From assembly GCA_000751295.2 (NCBI GenBank), contig CCMO02000001.1, positions 372,001 to 436,000 of the forward strand: a DNA stretch of 64,000 bases, written 5' to 3'. Source of the DNA: a bacterium YEK0313. Its GTDB lineage: Bacteria > Pseudomonadota > Alphaproteobacteria > Rhizobiales > Phreatobacteraceae. This document shows, one piece after another, positions 59,755 through 64,000 of this stretch. The first letter of the stretch is position 1. Every line of letters starts with the position of its first letter. The notes under the pieces were generated by a model, which was not told the origin of the DNA, searched no databases, and saw nothing but the letters and a program-made list of their open reading frames with translations. A program made the translations under genes and the position numbers.

Positions 59755-61413
59755 TCAAGCCCTGGCCTGCTCGTACTCCTCGCGCAACTGCTGTCGCAGC
59801 ACAAATTTCTGGATCTTGCCCGAAGCCGTCGACGGCAAGACGTCGCGAATTTCCAGGCGTTCGGGATAGAACTGCCGCGCCAGCTTCTGCGCGTCGAGGA
59901 AGCGCACCATTTCCGCGAAATCGAAGGTCGCGCCCTGCCGCGGCACGACGAATGCGCAGGCCCGTTCGCCCAGGCGATCGTCGGGATAGGCGACGATCGC
60001 GATCTGCTGCACGGCGGGGTGGCCGTAGAGCAGCGCCTCGACCTCGACGACCGGGATATTCTCCGCGCCGCGAATGATCACGTCCTTCGAACGGCCGCAG
60101 ATCCGGATGTAGCCCCTGTCGTCCATGCGGGCGAGATCGCCGGTGTGAAACCAGCCGTCCGCATCGGTGGCATTCCATTGCGGACGCTTGAGATAGCCGA
60201 CAAAGTTGGAACAGCCGCGCACATGGAGTTCGCCCTCGATGCCCGGCTCCTGCGGCGTACCGTCGCCGCCACGGACCTGCAGCTCCATGCCCTCCAATGC
60301 GAAGCCGTCGGTATTGACCGAACGCTCCGGCGGATCGTCCGGCGAGACGAGGCTGACCGCGCCGTTCTCGGTCATGCCCCAGGCCGAGATCACCTTGGCA
60401 CCGAGCGCCTTCTCGGCGCGCTCGACCACCGGGCCGGGAATGGCGGTTCCGGCGCAGAGGAAGATGCGCAGGCTCGAGCAGTCGGTCCGCTCGTCCTCGA
60501 CGGCCGCCGCCAGATCGATCAGGAACGGCGTCGAGGCCATGGTGAAGGTGATCCTCTCGCAGGCGACCAGCCGCGCGGCCAGCGCCTTGTCCCACATATC
60601 GGTCACGACCAGCGGGGCATGCAGCAAGAAGGGCAGCAGAACGCCGTACATGAAGCCGGTCTGGTGAGCCATGGGCGAGGCCATCAGCACGATGTCGCTG
60701 GCACCGAGCCGGAGCCTTTCGGCATAGGCGGCGAGGTTGGCGAACATGGTGTTGGCCGTATGCATCACCCCCTTCGGCTCGCCCGTCGTGCCCGACGTGT
60801 AGATGAGCTGGCAGACATCGTTGGCGCCGCTGCGGTCGCGCGCGCTCCTCGCGCGCGCATCGGCAACCTCGGCCTCGAGTGCCGGATCGAGCAGCACGCG
60901 CTCGAAACTGTTCGATCCTTCGCCACCGGCGACGACGACATGCCTGAGATCGGGCAGGTCGGGCCGCATCGCGTCGGCCATGACTTCGTGGTCGAAGTTG
61001 CGCAGGGTCTTGGGCACGACGAAGACCGGCACCTCGCCATGCCGCAACATGAAGCGCAGCTCGCGCTCCCGGAAGATGGGCATGACCGGATTGAAGACGA
61101 TGCCGAGCTTGCAGCAGGCCAGATAGAGAACCAGGAACTCCCAGGAATTCGGCAGCTGGCAGGCCAGGATGTCGTCGCGTTTCAGGCCAAGCCTCAGCAA
61201 GCCGGCGGCGGCGCGCCACGACAGGCGATCGAGCTCGGCATAGGTGAATGCCGCCCGCGCCTCGGTGCCGACGCGGATACCGACGAGAGCCGTCGCGTCA
61301 GGCTTTTCGGCGAGGCAGGCCTCGAAGTGATCGAGCGGGGTCTTGCCTTGCCAGAGGCCGGCGGCCTCCATCCGGGCGCGGCGCGGTGCGACCAGCACGG
61401 CGTCGAATTTCAT
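59755..61413 (-). CDS. aliA: cyclohexanecarboxylate-CoA ligase
   Basis: ANL-superfamily acyl-CoA synthetase of 552 residues. ATP motif TSGTTGEPKG at 206-215, the adenine motif WGMTENGAVS, the hinge region HTGDLARMDDRGYIRICGRSKD and the catalytic lysine in LPSTASGKIQK are present. The N-terminus KFDAVLVAPRRARM and GIVFNPVMPIFRERELRFMLRHGE resemble Rhodopseudomonas palustris AliA. Location beside aliB- and badI/badH-like genes supports the assignment. It activates cyclohexanecarboxylate or a related alicyclic acid. GGGAGGAA precedes the ATG. Last gene of the leftward cluster. Confidence 0.88.
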   Translation of the reverse strand: MKFDAVLVAPRRARMEAAGLWQGKTPLDHFEACLAEKPDATALVGIRVGTEARAAFTYAELDRLSWRAAAGLLRLGLKRDDILACQLPNSWEFLVLYLACCKLGIVFNPVMPIFRERELRFMLRHGEVPVFVVPKTLRNFDHEVMADAMRPDLPDLRHVVVAGGEGSNSFERVLLDPALEAEVADARARSARDRSGANDVCQLIYTSGTTGEPKGVMHTANTMFANLAAYAERLRLGASDIVLMASPMAHQTGFMYGVLLPFLLHAPLVVTDMWDKALAARLVACERITFTMASTPFLIDLAAAVEDERTDCSSLRIFLCAGTAIPGPVVERAEKALGAKVISAWGMTENGAVSLVSPDDPPERSVNTDGFALEGMELQVRGGDGTPQEPGIEGELHVRGCSNFVGYLKRPQWNATDADGWFHTGDLARMDDRGYIRICGRSKDVIIRGAENIPVVEVEALLYGHPAVQQIAIVAYPDDRLGERACAFVVPRQGATFDFAEMVRFLDAQKLARQFYPERLEIRDVLPSTASGKIQKFVLRQQLREEYEQARA

Positions 61414-61454
61414 GATCGTTCCTCCCTTGACGCGGGCGGCAGGCCGCCTCTTGT

Positions 61455-62615
61455 TCACGCCGCGACCGCAGCCCTCCCGGCACGCTCGCGGGCGATGATG
61501 TTTTTCATGACGTGCGCGGTGCCATCGCCGATCTGCAGGCCCAGAACGTCGCGCAGCCGCTGCTCGAATGGCAGCTCGGTCGAATAGGCCGCATGGCCGT
61601 GGATCAGCAGGCACGCATGGATCGTCTCGTAGGCGATGAGCGGCGGCCACCATTTCGCCATCGCGGCCTCCGCGACATGGGGCAGGCCGTTGTCCTTCAG
61701 CCACAGGGCGTTGAAACTGAGCAGGCGCGCGGCTTCCACCCTGGTGTCGAAATCGGCGAGCTGATGGGTGACGCCCTGGAACGCGCCGAGCGGCTTGCCG
61801 AAGGCCTTGCGCTCGCCGATATAGGCCCATGTTTCATCCAGCGACTGGCGCGCCGTGCCGAGACATTGCAGGCCGATGAGCGAGCGCGAGAAATCGAAGC
61901 CCTGCATTACCTGCACGAAGCCCCTGCCCTCCTCGCCGAGCAGGTGATCGGCCGGCACTTTGACATTGTCGAAGAAGATCGAGCCGCGGCCGATCGCATG
62001 CTGGCCGAGATCGGTGAAGCGTGTCGTCGAGATGCCCGGCAGGTCCATTGGAACGAAAATGGCAGAGACGCCCCGCGCGCCATCCTCCGGCCTGCCGGTG
62101 CGGGCAAAAACCACGGTTCCGGCCGCCTGGTCGGCCACCGATATCGAGGTCTTCTCGCCGTTGATCACGTAGTGCCCGCCGGAGCGCTCCATCCTCAGGC
62201 CGAGATTGGCCGCGTCCGAGCCGCCGCGCGGCTCCGTCAGCGCGATCGCGATCATGACCTCGCCGGCGATCAGCCGCGGCAGCCAGTGGCCCTTGATGTC
62301 GGCATTCGCGAAATTGGCGAGGATCTGGCCGTTGAGCGAAGCCAGGACATTGACATAGCCGACATTGAAATCGGCCCGCGCGATCTCCTCGATGATGGCG
62401 CCGGAATAGATGCTGCCGGCGCCGAGGCCGCCGAACTGCTCCGGCAGTTCCGGAGCGATCAGGCCGAGGCTGCCCATGCGGCGCACCAGATCCTTGTCGA
62501 AGGCGCCGGCCGCCTCGCGACTCCGGCAGCCGGGCGCGAGGTGATCGGCGGCGAACCTGCGGGCCAATGCGCGCAAGGCGTCGAGATCGTCGCTGTCGAA
62601 TATCGTCGGACGCAT
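61455..62615 (-). CDS. aliB: cyclohexanecarboxyl-CoA dehydrogenase-like acyl-CoA dehydrogenase
   Basis: FAD acyl-CoA dehydrogenase of 386 residues. FAD/substrate motifs IALTEPRGGSDAANLGLRM and YVINGEKTSISVADQAAG are present. The catalytic-base position, normally Glu in YEGT, reads QIGDGTAHVM, so it is Asp364 here. This Glu-to-Asp pattern recalls AliB-type enzymes that handle cyclic acyl-CoAs. It would make cyclohex-1-ene-1-carboxyl-CoA. The gene lies between badI and aliA, with 41 bases to aliA. A badK-type hydratase expected in the pathway is not in the window and may lie beyond the right edge. Confidence 0.86.
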   Translation of the reverse strand: MRPTIFDSDDLDALRALARRFAADHLAPGCRSREAAGAFDKDLVRRMGSLGLIAPELPEQFGGLGAGSIYSGAIIEEIARADFNVGYVNVLASLNGQILANFANADIKGHWLPRLIAGEVMIAIALTEPRGGSDAANLGLRMERSGGHYVINGEKTSISVADQAAGTVVFARTGRPEDGARGVSAIFVPMDLPGISTTRFTDLGQHAIGRGSIFFDNVKVPADHLLGEEGRGFVQVMQGFDFSRSLIGLQCLGTARQSLDETWAYIGERKAFGKPLGAFQGVTHQLADFDTRVEAARLLSFNALWLKDNGLPHVAEAAMAKWWPPLIAYETIHACLLIHGHAAYSTELPFEQRLRDVLGLQIGDGTAHVMKNIIARERAGRAAVAA

Positions 62616-62700
62616 GGCATTCTCCGGTAGGGATCCGCGGGCAGGCCTGCGCAGCGGGGCCGGCGGCGGCGCTCGCCGCCAACCCCGCCCCGAGCGCGCG

Positions 62701-63483
62701 TCACTTCGCGAATTTGCGGAAATCCGGCTTGCGCTTTTCGCGGAAGGCGGCGCCGCCTTCCTTGCTCTCGTCGGTGTCGTAGTACAGCGACAGGGCATAC
62801 ATGCCGAGGCCGGCTATGCCGCGCTGGTGCTCGGTATCGGCATTGAAGGAGCGCTTGGCGATGGCAATCGCCGAGGGCGATCTCTCCATGATCTCGGCAC
62901 ACCATCTGTCGACTTCTTCGTCGAGCCTGTCGTTCGGGACGACCGTATTGACGAGGCCCATGGCGAGCGCCTCGGCGGCCGAATAGCGCCGGCACAGGTA
63001 CCAGATCTCGCGCGCTTTCTTCTCGCCGACGACTCGGGCGAGGAAGGCGGTGCCGAAGCCCGGATCGACCGACCCGACCTTGGGGCCGACCTGGCCGAAG
63101 ACCGCCTTCTCGCCGGCGATGGTGAAGTCGCAGATCGTGCACAGCACATTGCCGCCGCCGATGGCGAAGCCCTGCACCTTGGCGATGACCGGCTTCGGGA
63201 CGTCCCTGATGATGGAGTGCAGTTCCTCCATCGGCAGGCCGATCGTGCCGCGGCCGTCATATTGGCCGTCATGGGCCGACTGGTCGCCGCCGGTACAGAA
63301 TGCCTTGTCGCCAGCGCCGGCGAGGACGATCACGCCGATCTTCCTGTCCCAGCCGGCCGTGTTGAAGGCGTGGATCAGTTCCTCGCAGGTCTTGCCACGA
63401 AAGGCGTTGTATGTGTCGGGCCGGTTGATGGTGATGGTCGCGACGCCGTTGTTCACGTCGTAGAGAATGTCTTCGTAGGTCAT
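62701..63483 (-). CDS. badI: 2-ketocyclohexanecarboxyl-CoA hydrolase BadI
   Basis: Crotonase-fold ring hydrolase of 260 residues with very strong resemblance to R. palustris BadI: VILAGAGDKAFCTGGDQSAHDG, DGRGTIGLPMEELH, RDVPKPVIAKVQGFAIGGGNVL, FGQVGPKVGSVDPGFGTAFLARVVGEKKAREIW, and the C-terminal YYDTDESKEG. The two glutamates of true enoyl-CoA hydratases are absent; the aspartate in GSVDPGFG matches the BadI/MenB mechanism. BadI opens 2-ketocyclohexane-1-carboxyl-CoA to pimelyl-CoA. It is 11 bases downstream of badH. Confidence 0.95.
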   Translation of the reverse strand: MTYEDILYDVNNGVATITINRPDTYNAFRGKTCEELIHAFNTAGWDRKIGVIVLAGAGDKAFCTGGDQSAHDGQYDGRGTIGLPMEELHSIIRDVPKPVIAKVQGFAIGGGNVLCTICDFTIAGEKAVFGQVGPKVGSVDPGFGTAFLARVVGEKKAREIWYLCRRYSAAEALAMGLVNTVVPNDRLDEEVDRWCAEIMERSPSAIAIAKRSFNADTEHQRGIAGLGMYALSLYYDTDESKEGGAAFREKRKPDFRKFAK

Positions 63484-63494
63484 GGCCTTGCTCC

Positions 63495-64000
63495 TCAGCC
63501 GTGCATGGTCAGGCCGCCCGAAACCGAGATCACCTGACCGGTGATGAAGGCGGCCTCGTCGCTGGCCAGGAAAAGGATGGCGCCCGGCAGGTCGTCCGGG
63601 CGGCCGAGGCGCCCGAGGGGCACCGCCTTGGTGAAGGCCGCGCGCAGCTTCTCCTTGTCGCCGGCCGCCGCCATGAAGCTTTCCAGCATCGCCGTTTCGG
63701 TGACGCCGGGGCAGACCGTGTTGAAGGTCACTCCGTGACGGGCATGTTCACGGGCAAGCGTCTTGGACAGGGCGATGACGCCAGCCTTGCAGGCCGAATA
63801 AACGGACTCGCCCGCGGAGCCGCCGCGACCGGCATCCGAACCGAGCGACACGACCCGCCCGCCCTTGCCGCGCGCCACCATCGAGGCCAGCACCGGCTTG
63901 GTGATGTTGAGCACCGAGCGCAGGTTGATGTCGATGATCTTCGTCCAGTAGTCCGGCTCGGACTTCAGGAAGGGAATGAACAGGTCCCAGCCGGCATTGT
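63495..64000 (-). CDS. badH: 2-hydroxycyclohexanecarboxyl-CoA dehydrogenase BadH (5' truncated)
   Basis: C-terminal about 168 residues of an SDR cut off by the window's right edge; the frame continues to the last bases as AGWDLFIPFLKSEPDYWTKI. Visible are the catalytic serine region VVSLGSDAGRGG, YSACK with Tyr and Lys, and the C-terminus FITGQVISVSGGLTMHG, all close to R. palustris BadH. It oxidises 2-hydroxycyclohexane-1-carboxyl-CoA to the ketone used by BadI. The cofactor-binding N-terminus is outside the window. badI follows after 11 bases. Confidence 0.9.
   Translation of the reverse strand, partial: NAGWDLFIPFLKSEPDYWTKIIDINLRSVLNITKPVLASMVARGKGGRVVSLGSDAGRGGSAGESVYSACKAGVIALSKTLAREHARHGVTFNTVCPGVTETAMLESFMAAAGDKEKLRAAFTKAVPLGRLGRPDDLPGAILFLASDEAAFITGQVISVSGGLTMHG

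Overview
The window is GC-rich (roughly two thirds G+C), densely coded chromosomal DNA. It looks like an alphaproteobacterium, most probably of the Hyphomicrobiales (Rhizobiales); this rests on recognised protein families and codon style, since there is no rRNA or tRNA to anchor it. I recognise no insertion sequence, prophage, CRISPR array, tRNA or replication origin. The content is catabolism of aromatic, alicyclic and amino compounds, nutrient and metal uptake, and local regulators.

Layout. 1-2.6 kb: end of a D-threonine aldolase/D-serine dehydratase-like PLP enzyme, a RidA and a class V aminotransferase-fold enzyme. 2.65-10.2 kb: an aerobic 2-aminobenzoyl-CoA (anthranilate) cluster. A RidA, a CoA ligase, an acyl-CoA dehydrogenase, an enoyl-CoA hydratase-fold protein and an SDR run leftwards; the fused monooxygenase/reductase AbmA runs rightwards. 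Two near-identical palindromes lie between the two arms. 10.3-13.2 kb: a Phd/YefM-PIN toxin-antitoxin pair, pncB and a lone modB. 13.25-21 kb: a four-gene peptide-type ABC transporter, a VOC protein and a divergent FAD amine/amino-acid oxidase-like gene. 21-31.5 kb: tex, an aldo/keto reductase, two Bug-type solute receptors, an M20 amidohydrolase, a formylglycine-type hydrolase resembling phosphonate monoester hydrolases, a YdcZ-type transporter and a LysR regulator.

31.5-38.5 kb: a ThDP enzyme and the homoprotocatechuate meta-cleavage genes hpaR-H-G-D-E-F, read right to left, with a palindromic operator candidate upstream. The hpaI aldolase and the hpaBC hydroxylase are not in the window. 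38.6-43.2 kb: hemF, then a probable copper-uptake operon (DUF2946 protein, TonB-dependent receptor, fused YcnI/PCuAC protein with a His tail). 43.3-46.7 kb: a ModE-type DNA-binding protein, an unrecognised coiled-coil protein, and modC-modA with a Mo-box-like inverted repeat. The matching modB lies about 31 kb away at 12.5 kb.

47-51.1 kb: an AraC-GyrI regulator and a hybrid-free histidine kinase flanked by two lone receiver proteins. 51.2-55.8 kb: a serine palmitoyltransferase-like alpha-oxoamine synthase and an SDR, a cupin, an XRE-cupin regulator with three 54-bp-spaced hairpins at its 3' end, and an amidohydrolase. 55.8-59.7 kb: a peptide-type binding protein, an M81 peptidase and a second XRE-cupin regulator. 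59.75-64 kb: an alicyclic acid pathway (aliA, aliB, badI and the start-truncated badH), cut off by the window edge.

Together the two CoA-ester clusters and the hpa cluster describe an aerobe able to funnel anthranilate, cyclohexanecarboxylate and homoprotocatechuate into central metabolism. These functional assignments are by family recognition; specificity is inferred.
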